Shown here in pieces: positions 1-8,222 of a stretch of DNA of 64,000 nt. The stretch comes from Nitrospirae bacterium MYbin3. GTDB lineage: Bacteria > Nitrospirota > Thermodesulfovibrionia > Thermodesulfovibrionales > Dissulfurispiraceae. Both the position numbers and the translations under genes were made by a program. The DNA is taken from NCBI GenBank assembly GCA_002753335.1, contig PEAD01000005.1, positions 1 to 64,000 of the forward strand. The letters are read 5' to 3'. Numbering within the stretch: the stretch's first letter is position 1; each line of letters begins with the position of its first letter. A model generated the notes under the pieces. The model did no database searches and had not been told where the DNA came from. It saw only the letters and a list, made by a program, of their open reading frames with translations.

Positions 1-42
1 AAAACAAATCTTGCAAGCTTGGAGTTAAAAACAAAAGGTTAA
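1..42 (+). CDS. Possible C-terminal end of a CDS entering from the left edge
   Basis: Frame 1 is open from base 1 and stops at TAA 40-42, giving a short lysine-rich tail of 13 residues. Only the tail is in the window, so no function can be given. It could also be chance reading of an intergenic region. Confidence 0.3.
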   Translation, partial: KTNLASLELKTKG

Positions 43-116
43 GGGCTGGCTACGATGACAATTACAGATCTGAAATTCTTAACCTTCAGGGAACGACATA
101 GTGCGTTTGCCCTGAA
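35..116. repeat. Two consecutive inverted repeats upstream of the caspase gene
   Basis: AAGGTTAAG (35-43) is the exact reverse complement of CTTAACCTT (78-86), a 9-bp stem with a 34-base loop. TTCAGGG (85-91) pairs with CCCTGAA (110-116). The two stems share bases 85-86 and so compete slightly. There is no T-run after either, so this is not a standard intrinsic terminator. It may be the end of the preceding transcript or a leader structure of the gene at 147. Confidence 0.35.
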
Positions 117-146
117 CCCCTGAGCGATAGATTACAATTATTTCAT

Positions 147-2234
147 ATGCTATCATTGAATATGCATCCTTTCCGCAAACTACTGCTCTCCGCAGCAATA
201 GCTTTCTGCTTATTGCTGCAGCTGCCGTTCCATGATGCGAATGCAGGTCCGCCCTACGACAAATCAGGCTCGTTCTATCCTCCTAGGCCCGATTCATTTA
301 AGGGCGCTCCACCGGTAGATTTAAGGGGAAGAGAGAGCGACCGGCGCTACGAAGATCCTGAAGCAGGATATTCCGCTTTCACTGTAGAAGGAGAAGTTAT
401 CTACATAGACAGCCCCTCACGCTCCATGTCGATTAAAGTTACAAAAGCTATCGGCGGTTCTTGTTACAGGGAGTGCGTATTTCGAATGGATCAAAGAACC
501 TTCTTTGTACATAACAATGACATCATATCTCCAGCAAAGGTGGGCAACGGCAGCAAAGTCAGATTAAAATACGTCCAAAAAGAAAAGCTTAGGTTCCCGC
601 GCACCATTGTGGTTTCGGAGCTGAAAAATCCTGCTACAGAAGCAGTGGAGGCCACAGCAAAAGACAGGCAGTTATCCGGTGCCCCTCCTGATCTGGCTAT
701 CAACAATATCGGACTAGGAGAACATTCGGCAGACGGCGTGCTAGAAGCAGAAGAAAAAGGCTCTATTATTATTGGCGTTAAAAATTCAGGCAGGGGCTCT
801 GCTTACAATTCTTTTATAAAGCTCGAACTTGTTGGACAGCCAACTAAAGATATACTGTTCAATGAAAAAACTCTGGTAGGCACAATACAGCCTCAGGAGG
901 AAAAGAAGTTCGAACTGCCGATTGAGGCTTCATCAGGCGTGCGCAGCGCCGAGATACAGATTAAAGCCTCTGTAATAGAGCCGAACGGGTTTGATTCAAA
1001 ACCGGTAATACTGGCCTTTAGGACTAAGGAGCTTGCATCGCCGAATCTTCAGGTTACAAGAATTGACATAACAGATGCTGATGGAAGAAAAACAATAAAC
1101 AAGGGAAAAGAGATCACTGTCATTCTTACCGTGCACAATGAAGGCAGCGGGTCCGCAAAAAAAGTTTATGCGGCGATGGAAGCTGAGCACGAGGGCATAA
1201 AACTTTTCAGCGGCAGCAAAGTGCAACTTGGAAGCATCTCTCCCGGAGAATACAAAAAGGCCTCTTTCAGATTTGCTGTCACCCAGAGATACAGCGGCGA
1301 CAAAGAACTGCCGATACGCTTTGCATTAAAAGAAAGAAGGGATAAATTTTCGGTAAGACCTGACATACGGCTTGCGCTCGGAGAAGAAGCTCCCGACATC
1401 ATGACCGTAAAAGTCGAAGCCTCTTCTCAACCCAAAGTTAAATCTGATGACCTCTCTGATGTAAACCTGATTCCGTCAGTTGCGGATAGCCAGAAAGCAT
1501 TCGGAGAAAACGATGTGGCGGTGGTGATCGGTATAGAAAAATACCAAAATCTTCCTGCTTCAGAATTTTCCTACAATGATTCACGGGCCGTAAGAGGATA
1601 TCTACGGGCACTGGGATTTGCCGAGAGAAACATAGAATTTATGACAGATGAAAGGGCGACGCTCTCCGGCATGGTGAAGTCGCTAGAAAACTGGCTCCCA
1701 AACAGAACACTTCAGAAGAGCCGTGTATTTGTTTATTATTCAGGACACGGCTCGCCCGACCCTACAACAGGAGAGCCATATCTGATGCCGCATGACGGAG
1801 ATCCTAATTATCTTACAGCAACAGCATATCCACTTAAAAGATTTTATGAATCACTTTCAAAGCTTGCTGCAAACGAGGTTATCGTGGTCATAGATTCATG
1901 CTTCTCTGGCGCTGGCGTCAGGAGCGTTCTGGCTAAAGGCGCACGGCCTGCTATAGTTAAAGTGCAAGACCCACTGATGGCCTCTGGCAAAGTAGCGCTG
2001 ATCTTATCCACTGATGGCCCTCAGATATCAACCACGCTTGCAGAAAAAGAGCATGGGTTATTCACCTATTACTTTCTCAAAGCCATAAAAGACGGAAAAA
2101 AAGATCTCTCGGATATATATATAACAATCAGGCCGCTTGTTGAAGATGAGGCGAGAAGGCGCAATGTGCTTCAGACCCCGATGTTGAAACCGTCTTCAGA
2201 AGAGATTGCAGGCAGGTTCATCCTGAGAAAATGA
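147..2234 (+). CDS. Secreted caspase-like (peptidase C14) protein with CARDB-like repeats
   Basis: The 695-residue product begins with a signal peptide (basic start then a hydrophobic stretch to about residue 34). Residues about 180-290 and 300-410 look like two CARDB-type immunoglobulin-like repeats, a common adhesive or spacer fold. The C-terminal third (about 485-695) is a caspase fold: the His in YYSGHG is residue 534 and the Cys in DSCFSG is residue 585, the expected catalytic dyad. Such C14 proteins cleave after Arg/Lys or Asp; the specificity cannot be read here. ATG 147 and ATG 162 are both possible starts; neither has a clear ribosome site. The gene overlaps the next by ATGA, implying translational coupling to a substrate-binding-type protein. 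Export plus intact dyad suggest an active periplasmic or surface protease. Confidence 0.85.
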   Translation: MLSLNMHPFRKLLLSAAIAFCLLLQLPFHDANAGPPYDKSGSFYPPRPDSFKGAPPVDLRGRESDRRYEDPEAGYSAFTVEGEVIYIDSPSRSMSIKVTKAIGGSCYRECVFRMDQRTFFVHNNDIISPAKVGNGSKVRLKYVQKEKLRFPRTIVVSELKNPATEAVEATAKDRQLSGAPPDLAINNIGLGEHSADGVLEAEEKGSIIIGVKNSGRGSAYNSFIKLELVGQPTKDILFNEKTLVGTIQPQEEKKFELPIEASSGVRSAEIQIKASVIEPNGFDSKPVILAFRTKELASPNLQVTRIDITDADGRKTINKGKEITVILTVHNEGSGSAKKVYAAMEAEHEGIKLFSGSKVQLGSISPGEYKKASFRFAVTQRYSGDKELPIRFALKERRDKFSVRPDIRLALGEEAPDIMTVKVEASSQPKVKSDDLSDVNLIPSVADSQKAFGENDVAVVIGIEKYQNLPASEFSYNDSRAVRGYLRALGFAERNIEFMTDERATLSGMVKSLENWLPNRTLQKSRVFVYYSGHGSPDPTTGEPYLMPHDGDPNYLTATAYPLKRFYESLSKLAANEVIVVIDSCFSGAGVRSVLAKGARPAIVKVQDPLMASGKVALILSTDGPQISTTLAEKEHGLFTYYFLKAIKDGKKDLSDIYITIRPLVEDEARRRNVLQTPMLKPSSEEIAGRFILRK

Positions 2235-3130
2235 AACTCAGGATAGGCCACCTCTCCACTTTTTATCACACCGCAATAATATTAATGGACAGCCCGATCA
2301 GCACACACGCTGATGCTGGATGGCGGCTTTTCGGTACAGGCCCCGCTATTGTTGATGCCTTAGAAAAAAAAGAGCTGGATATAGCATACATCGGCCTGCC
2401 TCCGGCCATAATAGGAATCCACAGAGGAGTGCCTATCAAATGCGTAGCCGGCGGCCATGTCGAGGGCACCGTCATGACCGGATTCAATAAATACAAAGGC
2501 CTAGCCGAAACTGACAGTCTTGAAGAAATTCTAAATCAGTTTATAGGAATGAAAATAGGGGTTCCGGGCAAAGGTTCGATACATGACTTAATACTTCAAG
2601 ACTGTTTACAAAACTGCGGACTTAGGCAACACATAGAAGTCATAAACTATCCATGGGCTGACCTGGCGCTTGAGGACCTTGCAAAACACCGCATTGAAGC
2701 GGCCTTTGGAACCCCTGCGCTTGCAGTAGCAGCAAGGCATTACGCAGATTGCAAAATACTATACCCACCCTCAAAGCTTTGGCCTGACAATCCGAGCTAC
2801 GGCATACTGGTCTCAAAACCTTTTCTTGAAGAACACAGGGATACAGTTGCCGAATTCTTGAAAGCTCATGCAAAGGCTACCGAACTATTGCGAAATGATC
2901 CGCGTAAAGCCGCAGCCGTTATATCAGCAAAGGTTGGAGTTGTTGATCAGGATTTTGTTCTTGAAACCCTCTCTGTATCTCCAAAATACTGGGCCCAGAT
3001 AACCGATGCTTACAAAAACTGCACTATCAGATTGATGCTTGCACTAAAAAAGCTTGGATACATAGAAAGAGAAATCTATGCTGATGAAATATTCGATAAT
3101 TCGCTGACCGCTGGGATGGGCGATTATTAA
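2231..3130 (+). CDS. ABC-type substrate-binding-like protein (NitT/TauT, NMT1-like), no signal peptide
   Basis: The 299-residue product has the two-lobe layout of SsuA/NMT1-like periplasmic binding proteins: an N-terminal lobe with the GTGPAIVDAL and DIAYIGLPP segments, a hinge with the GVPGKGSIHD segment, and a C-terminal helical part. Family members normally bind sulfonates, nitrate, thiamine precursors or other small organic anions and deliver them to an ABC permease. Unusually there is no signal peptide: the protein starts directly with MKLRIGHLST, the first beta strand of the fold. No permease or ATPase gene is adjacent. ATGA overlap with the caspase gene ties its expression to that protease. 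It may be a cytoplasmic ligand sensor or enzyme-like derivative rather than a transporter component; that is inference. Confidence 0.75.
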   Translation: MKLRIGHLSTFYHTAIILMDSPISTHADAGWRLFGTGPAIVDALEKKELDIAYIGLPPAIIGIHRGVPIKCVAGGHVEGTVMTGFNKYKGLAETDSLEEILNQFIGMKIGVPGKGSIHDLILQDCLQNCGLRQHIEVINYPWADLALEDLAKHRIEAAFGTPALAVAARHYADCKILYPPSKLWPDNPSYGILVSKPFLEEHRDTVAEFLKAHAKATELLRNDPRKAAAVISAKVGVVDQDFVLETLSVSPKYWAQITDAYKNCTIRLMLALKKLGYIEREIYADEIFDNSLTAGMGDY

Positions 3131-3140
3131 CCACTAATTG

Positions 3141-5381
3141 CTATCTAATCAATGAGTTTAAATGGCTTTTCAGAGCATCGATCTGGTATGGTTTGCTAAG
3201 GCATCCTGAGAACCCAAATTCTTTATAATTTGCAACTACAGGACTATCTGAATAGCCGCTCGAAACTATTGCTCTTACATCGGGATCTATCGCCCGAATC
3301 CTTGATATCGCTTCTTCACCGCTCATTCCACCCTTTACGGTCAGATCAAGAATAACCAGATCAAAGGGAGTTCCTGCATCCCGGTTTCTGATAAACATAT
3401 CTATCGCTTTTTTGCCATCTTCTGCGCATTCAACCTCATGCCCAAGCGCAACGATCATCTCCTTTGCAACGCTCCTGACAATATCCTCATCGTCCATCAG
3501 AAGTATTCTTCCTGTCTTTACCGCAGCCTCGGCTAAAGGCTTGCTCTCGGACTGTAAATGAGCTTTTTTAACAGCAGGAAGATATATGGTGAATGTTGTG
3601 CCTCCGTTTAGTTCGGATTTTACCTGAATCAGGCCACCATGATTATTAATTATCGAATATGATGTTGCCAATCCAAGACCACTGCCTTTTTGTTTGGTCG
3701 TAAAGTATGGATCAAAAATATTTGCAAGATTTTGTTCGGATATACCGATCCCAGAATCCTGGATGTAGGAGCGGATAAAAGCCCCACCTGCATGAAGACT
3801 TGAATACATATCGGGGGCTATATCCACATTTGACAAAAACACCTGAACAGTCCCGCTTCCTGCCATCGCCTGATCAGCATTCAGCACGATATTCTGTATC
3901 ACCTGCGCCACCTGTCCTTCGTCTGCTTCAACTGCCCATATATCATTCGGAATATCCAGCTTATAGTTGGTATGCGATCCGCTAAGCGCGAACTTTACCG
4001 CACGTTCAATTACCGGCTCTATTCTTATCAGCTTCTTAACAGGTTTCCCGCCTTTTGCGAAAGTCAGGAGCTGATTTGTCAGATTTACAGACACGTGAAG
4101 GGCCTCTTCTGCCTGATTAAGCATGGCAAGGGCTTTCTCCCTTTGGTCGATATTAATTTTTGCCATCGAAATATAACCGAATATGCCCTGAAGAAGATTG
4201 TTAAAATCATGGGCTATGCCACCGGCCAGAGTGCCTATGGACTGTAGCTTTTGTGTATTTTGAAGTTCTTGCTCCAATCGCTTCCGCTCACTAAGGTCTG
4301 TAACTATACCGCGCAGACCAACAACTTTGTCATTAAGAATTATAGTGTTTGAAATAACACTTATAGGAAACGATGTGCCATCCTTTCGAAGCCCCTTGTA
4401 TTCATGATAAAAGGGCCCGCTGCCCGATATTCTACGCGCTATATGAGCCCTCGCCCGATTTCGATCCTCGGCAGACAGTATCTGCATAACATTCATTCCG
4501 GACTCGATATCACTCGCAGAATAACCGAAGCTTTCTATTCCGGTACTATTAACATACGTAAAACGGCCCTGAAGATCTATTTCAAAGATAGTCATAGGCA
4601 GTGATTCGGCCAATTCACGGAACCGCCCCTCACTTTGACGCAGAGAATTCTCGGCCAGCTTGCTTTCAGTTATATCAGTAGCAATCTCCAAGCGCACCAT
4701 GCGTCCATCTATCCACTGCAATGCCCTGTCGCGTATGTCATACCAACGCCCATTTGCGGTGTTCTGAAATTCCCAGTGATATATCCCTATTGAATTTCCA
4801 TTGGCATCAAGCAGCTTGTCGTTGGTACAAAATGCACATGGACCAACCTGTCCTGCCTGTATGGTCTTCCAACATTGTTTTCCTACAACATCACCAAAGA
4901 GTTTTTTGAAATAATTGTTTGTAAAAAGCACTTCATATGTTTTCATATCGGCAACGTAAACTATGGATTCAAGGCCGTTTAAAACAGTAACAAGTCTCTC
5001 GTGGGATTCTTTAAGCGTCTTCTCGGCCATCTTGCGTTCATTTATATCACGCAAAAAGCTCACAAACCGTCCGCCATCGATAGGAAGATATTGAACACTG
5101 ACCTCTACATTTAAAATGGTCCCGTCTTTTCTGCGGTGTCGAGACTCGAAACGATCATTACCCTGCTCTATAATCTTCTGTATATGCGCGGCCGTGTCAG
5201 AAGGTGATTCTAAAACTTCTATGTCCTGAATACACATTGACAGCAATTCAGAAGAGGTATAACCGCTCATCCGGCAATAGGCATCATTGACTTCAAGCAG
5301 ACGGCCATGAATATCCACCAGCAAGAAGCCGTCCATGGTGGTCTGGAGTATGAGTCTATAAGGCTCCACAACTTTAGGCAT
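3141..5381 (-). CDS. Soluble hybrid sensor histidine kinase, three PAS domains plus receiver
   Basis: The 746-residue product has no membrane segment. Domains in order: PAS (about 5-120), PAS (about 125-245), PAS (about 255-370), histidine-kinase dimerisation and ATPase domains (about 375-605), and a C-terminal receiver (about 625-746). The phosphoacceptor is His391 in GIAHDFNNLL, typical of kinases of this class, and the receiver phosphoacceptor is Asp679 in VILDLT. ATP-binding boxes include DSGIGI and GSGLGLATSY. The second PAS is cysteine-rich (KQCWK and PCAFCTN), which could bind a metal, heme or Fe-S cofactor. No cognate response regulator with an output domain is adjacent; the divergent gene is a diguanylate cyclase, so cyclic-di-GMP signalling could be linked, but this is inference. 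Confidence 0.92.
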   Translation of the reverse strand: MPKVVEPYRLILQTTMDGFLLVDIHGRLLEVNDAYCRMSGYTSSELLSMCIQDIEVLESPSDTAAHIQKIIEQGNDRFESRHRRKDGTILNVEVSVQYLPIDGGRFVSFLRDINERKMAEKTLKESHERLVTVLNGLESIVYVADMKTYEVLFTNNYFKKLFGDVVGKQCWKTIQAGQVGPCAFCTNDKLLDANGNSIGIYHWEFQNTANGRWYDIRDRALQWIDGRMVRLEIATDITESKLAENSLRQSEGRFRELAESLPMTIFEIDLQGRFTYVNSTGIESFGYSASDIESGMNVMQILSAEDRNRARAHIARRISGSGPFYHEYKGLRKDGTSFPISVISNTIILNDKVVGLRGIVTDLSERKRLEQELQNTQKLQSIGTLAGGIAHDFNNLLQGIFGYISMAKINIDQREKALAMLNQAEEALHVSVNLTNQLLTFAKGGKPVKKLIRIEPVIERAVKFALSGSHTNYKLDIPNDIWAVEADEGQVAQVIQNIVLNADQAMAGSGTVQVFLSNVDIAPDMYSSLHAGGAFIRSYIQDSGIGISEQNLANIFDPYFTTKQKGSGLGLATSYSIINNHGGLIQVKSELNGGTTFTIYLPAVKKAHLQSESKPLAEAAVKTGRILLMDDEDIVRSVAKEMIVALGHEVECAEDGKKAIDMFIRNRDAGTPFDLVILDLTVKGGMSGEEAISRIRAIDPDVRAIVSSGYSDSPVVANYKEFGFSGCLSKPYQIDALKSHLNSLIR

Positions 5382-5473
5382 AAAAAATCCTTTCGGTTTG
5401 CTTTCTCAGCATTAGAGTAAAATAACATGAAAAAAATAACTTAGCAATAAAAAACAGCCTGAACCAGCGCTTA

Positions 5474-5502
5474 TTGACAAAAAAAATAACTGCCATCATT
5501 AT
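5474..5502 (+). promoter_or_regulatory. Candidate sigma-70 promoter for the diguanylate cyclase
   Basis: TTGACA at 5474-5479 is a perfect -35 box; 17 bases later CATTAT (5497-5502) matches the -10 consensus at four of six positions. TATAAA at 5500-5505 is a better hexamer but with a 20-base spacing. The site lies in the 156-base gap between divergent signalling genes, and a ribosome site AGAGGT follows at about 5521. Confidence 0.4.
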
Positions 5503-5537
5503 AAATAAAGAGTTTTTCTCAAGAGGTATCGAAACAA

Positions 5538-6995
5538 ATGAAAATCATTACAGAAAAAAAACGCCTGCTCGGATTGGTAAGCATAATTTTAATTGCCGGA
5601 TTCTTCGGCACAAGCATAGCCAGCTTCTTGGTTTCGCGGGCTTCAATCATAAAGGGCATATCTGTGCAGGAACTGCCTCTGACAGGCGACAATATTTATT
5701 CAGAGCTGCAGAAAGATATTTTGCGTCCGGTGTTCATCTCCTCGCTCATGGCCCATGACACCTTTTTGCGCGATTGGATTTTACGCGGAGAAAAGGATTC
5801 AAGAGAAATTCAGCGTTATCTCAGAATGGTAAAGGAGAAGTACGGAACAATAACAAGCTTTTTAGTTTCTGAACAGAGCAGAAATTACTATTTCACCGAC
5901 GGTATCCTGAAAAAGGTGAAGGAGGATGAACCTCTTGATGCATGGTTTTTCAGGGTTCGCAATATGTCTGCGCCCTACGAAACCAATGTGGATCCTGATA
6001 TGGCAAACAGAAATACGATGACCGTTTTTATCAATTATCGTGTACTGGATTATGACAACAATTTTATTGGCGTTACAGGGGTGGGACTGACATTTGATAC
6101 TGTGCGAAAAATTATCGACAACTATCAAGAACGCTTTATGCGCCGCATATATTTTGTTGATAAAAAAGGCATGATCGTACTTTCCGGGCAGTCTATGAAG
6201 GATATCAAGGGTTCTATCCACCAGATTGCAGGACTGAAGGATGTAGCTTCAAAATTACTGAATACCGACAGCAACCCTGCACAACTTGAGTACCTGAGCG
6301 ATGAGGGGATCATCCTTATCAATTCTCGTTTTATTCCCGAACTCGGCTGGTATCTGGTGGTGGAACAGAATGAAGAGTTCGCCCTAAAGCCGGTTAGGCA
6401 TGTGTTTTGGATGAATCTTACCGTAAGCACTGTAGTAACCGCTCTGATTCTCATGATTACACTATTCACGGTGAACCGCTTCCAGATTCGTCTCGAGCGT
6501 ATGGCTACTACAGACCACCTGACAGGTCTGCTCAATAGGCAGGGGTTAGAGATTATTTTTGACCAGATGATCAAGGATGTGGAGCGATCAAAAACAACGC
6601 TGTCAGCAATCCTGATAGATATAGATCATTTCAAAAAGATCAACGACCGGTACGGCCACCTGACCGGAGACAGGGTCATTCAGAAAGTTGCGAACCGCAT
6701 TCAGGAGTCACTGCGCAAAAGCGATGTTGTTGCGCGTTGGGGAGGAGAAGAATATTTGCTCCTGCTAAAGGATTGCTTGCTGGATCAGGCATTCGAAATC
6801 TCCGAAAAAATCCGCAAGGACTTAGAAGAAAACAGTCTGGATATCCCAGAGATCGCGGAACCGGTCTCTGTAAGTTTGGGTATTGCCCAGCTTAAACAAG
6901 GGGAAGATCAGGATAGCCTGCTTCATAGAGCGGATCAAGCTCTTTATTGCGCAAAAGAAAAAGGCCGAAATTGTTCGATATTGTCAGAACAATAA
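5538..6995 (+). CDS. Membrane diguanylate cyclase with extracytoplasmic Cache-like sensor
   Basis: The 485-residue protein has a membrane helix near residues 10-32, a periplasmic region of about 250 residues resembling a Cache sensor, a second helix near 290-312 and a C-terminal GGDEF domain. The active-site loop is GGEEY at 402-406, an accepted active variant of GGDEF. An allosteric inhibitory site RxxD (RKSD, 393-396) lies exactly five residues upstream, so product feedback inhibition by cyclic-di-GMP is expected. The enzyme would convert two GTP to cyclic-di-GMP in response to a periplasmic ligand. The chosen ATG has AGAGGT nine or so bases upstream. It is divergent from the hybrid kinase and convergent with the aminotransferase operon. 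Confidence 0.93.
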   Translation: MKIITEKKRLLGLVSIILIAGFFGTSIASFLVSRASIIKGISVQELPLTGDNIYSELQKDILRPVFISSLMAHDTFLRDWILRGEKDSREIQRYLRMVKEKYGTITSFLVSEQSRNYYFTDGILKKVKEDEPLDAWFFRVRNMSAPYETNVDPDMANRNTMTVFINYRVLDYDNNFIGVTGVGLTFDTVRKIIDNYQERFMRRIYFVDKKGMIVLSGQSMKDIKGSIHQIAGLKDVASKLLNTDSNPAQLEYLSDEGIILINSRFIPELGWYLVVEQNEEFALKPVRHVFWMNLTVSTVVTALILMITLFTVNRFQIRLERMATTDHLTGLLNRQGLEIIFDQMIKDVERSKTTLSAILIDIDHFKKINDRYGHLTGDRVIQKVANRIQESLRKSDVVARWGGEEYLLLLKDCLLDQAFEISEKIRKDLEENSLDIPEIAEPVSVSLGIAQLKQGEDQDSLLHRADQALYCAKEKGRNCSILSEQ

Positions 6996-7010
6996 CAGCC
7001 CTTTACGTTT

Positions 7011-8201
7011 TCAGCTCAGTCTCTTTACAGCCTCTTTGATTCTATCGAGCGCCTTGCTGATGCTTTCCATCGAGGTTGCATACGAAATCCTTATATGGTT
7101 GTCGTCGCCGAAAGCCTCGCCGTGGACCAGCGCCACATTGGCCTCTTCGAGCAGATACATCGCCATATCTAGGGACGAATTTATCAGCCGCTCTCCCGCC
7201 TTTTTACCATAAAGCTTTGATACATTAGGGAACGCATAGAATGCGCCGTTCGGCATAAGACAGGATATGCCGTCTATTAAGTTAAGTTCATTCACCAGAA
7301 ATTTTCTTCTCTTATCAAATTCGGTACGCATAGTCTCTATAAAATCCTGAGGTCCTTTGAGCGCCGCAACAGCCGCCTTTTGAGAGATCGATGTCGGATT
7401 CGATGTGGACTGGCTCTGTATGTTGGTCATAGCCTTTATTATATCTTTCGGTCCTGCGGCATAGCCGATTCTCCAGCCTGTCATTGCATGGGATTTGGAA
7501 AGGCCGTTTACGACTATGGTCTTCTCTTTTAACCTGCTATCGAGCGATGCTATGCTCAGATGTTCGGTTCCGTCATATACAAGCTTTTCGTATATCTCAT
7601 CCGAAATAATATAAAGGTCATGCTTCAGAATAACCTCGGCAAGAGCCTCCATCTTTTTTCTGTCATAAGCAAGACCTGTCGGGTTGGAAGGTGAATTCAG
7701 CACAAGCGCCTTGGTGCTTTTAGTTATCTTTTTTGCAAGCTCTTCGGGTTTAAGCAGAAAATTGTCAGATTCCAGTGTCTTCACAATAACAGGCGAGGCA
7801 TCGTTTAAAAGTGCCTGATCAGGATATGAAACCCAGTACGGAGCCGGTATCAACACCTCATCCCCCTGATTGAAAAGAGCCTGTGCAATATTGTAAAGAG
7901 TATGCTTTGCGCCACAAGATACAATAATCTCTTCGCGCGAATATTCGAGGCTGTTGTCGGTTTTAAGCTTTTCGATAATCGCGTCTTTAAGTTCATCTGT
8001 GCCGCCAACAGGAGTGTATTTAGTGAACCCATCCTTTATCGCTTTTATCGCAGCCTCTTTTATGTGGTCAGGGGTGTCGAAGTCAGGTTCGCCTACCCCA
8101 AAGTTTACTATATCCACGCCCTGAGCCTTCATGCCCTTGGCCTTGGAGTCCATAGCGAGTGTCGGTGATGGTTTGATCCTTTGAGCTCTCTGAGAAATCA
8201 T
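7011..8201 (-). CDS. Class I/II pyridoxal-phosphate aminotransferase (aspartate aminotransferase family)
   Basis: The 396-residue product matches fold-type I aspartate aminotransferases of the AspC/AspB I-gamma group. The Schiff-base lysine is Lys236 in SKSHAMTGWR, PLP-contacting NSPSNPTG is present, and the C-terminal arginine region HIRISYA fits substrate carboxylate binding. Likely reaction: aspartate plus 2-oxoglutarate to oxaloacetate plus glutamate, though some members act on aromatic substrates. ATG 8201 was chosen over a TTG six bases upstream because GGAGGA sits at proper spacing before it. It is the last gene of the long minus-strand operon, 16 bases or so after mlaD. Confidence 0.9.
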   Translation of the reverse strand: MISQRAQRIKPSPTLAMDSKAKGMKAQGVDIVNFGVGEPDFDTPDHIKEAAIKAIKDGFTKYTPVGGTDELKDAIIEKLKTDNSLEYSREEIIVSCGAKHTLYNIAQALFNQGDEVLIPAPYWVSYPDQALLNDASPVIVKTLESDNFLLKPEELAKKITKSTKALVLNSPSNPTGLAYDRKKMEALAEVILKHDLYIISDEIYEKLVYDGTEHLSIASLDSRLKEKTIVVNGLSKSHAMTGWRIGYAAGPKDIIKAMTNIQSQSTSNPTSISQKAAVAALKGPQDFIETMRTEFDKRRKFLVNELNLIDGISCLMPNGAFYAFPNVSKLYGKKAGERLINSSLDMAMYLLEEANVALVHGEAFGDDNHIRISYATSMESISKALDRIKEAVKRLS

Positions 8202-8222
8202 CCGCAAATCCTCCGTCTTATA

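Noticed and set aside
1-146. Short 22-codon plus-strand peptide from ATG 54
   Set aside because: No ribosome site or homology; it runs across the inverted repeats.
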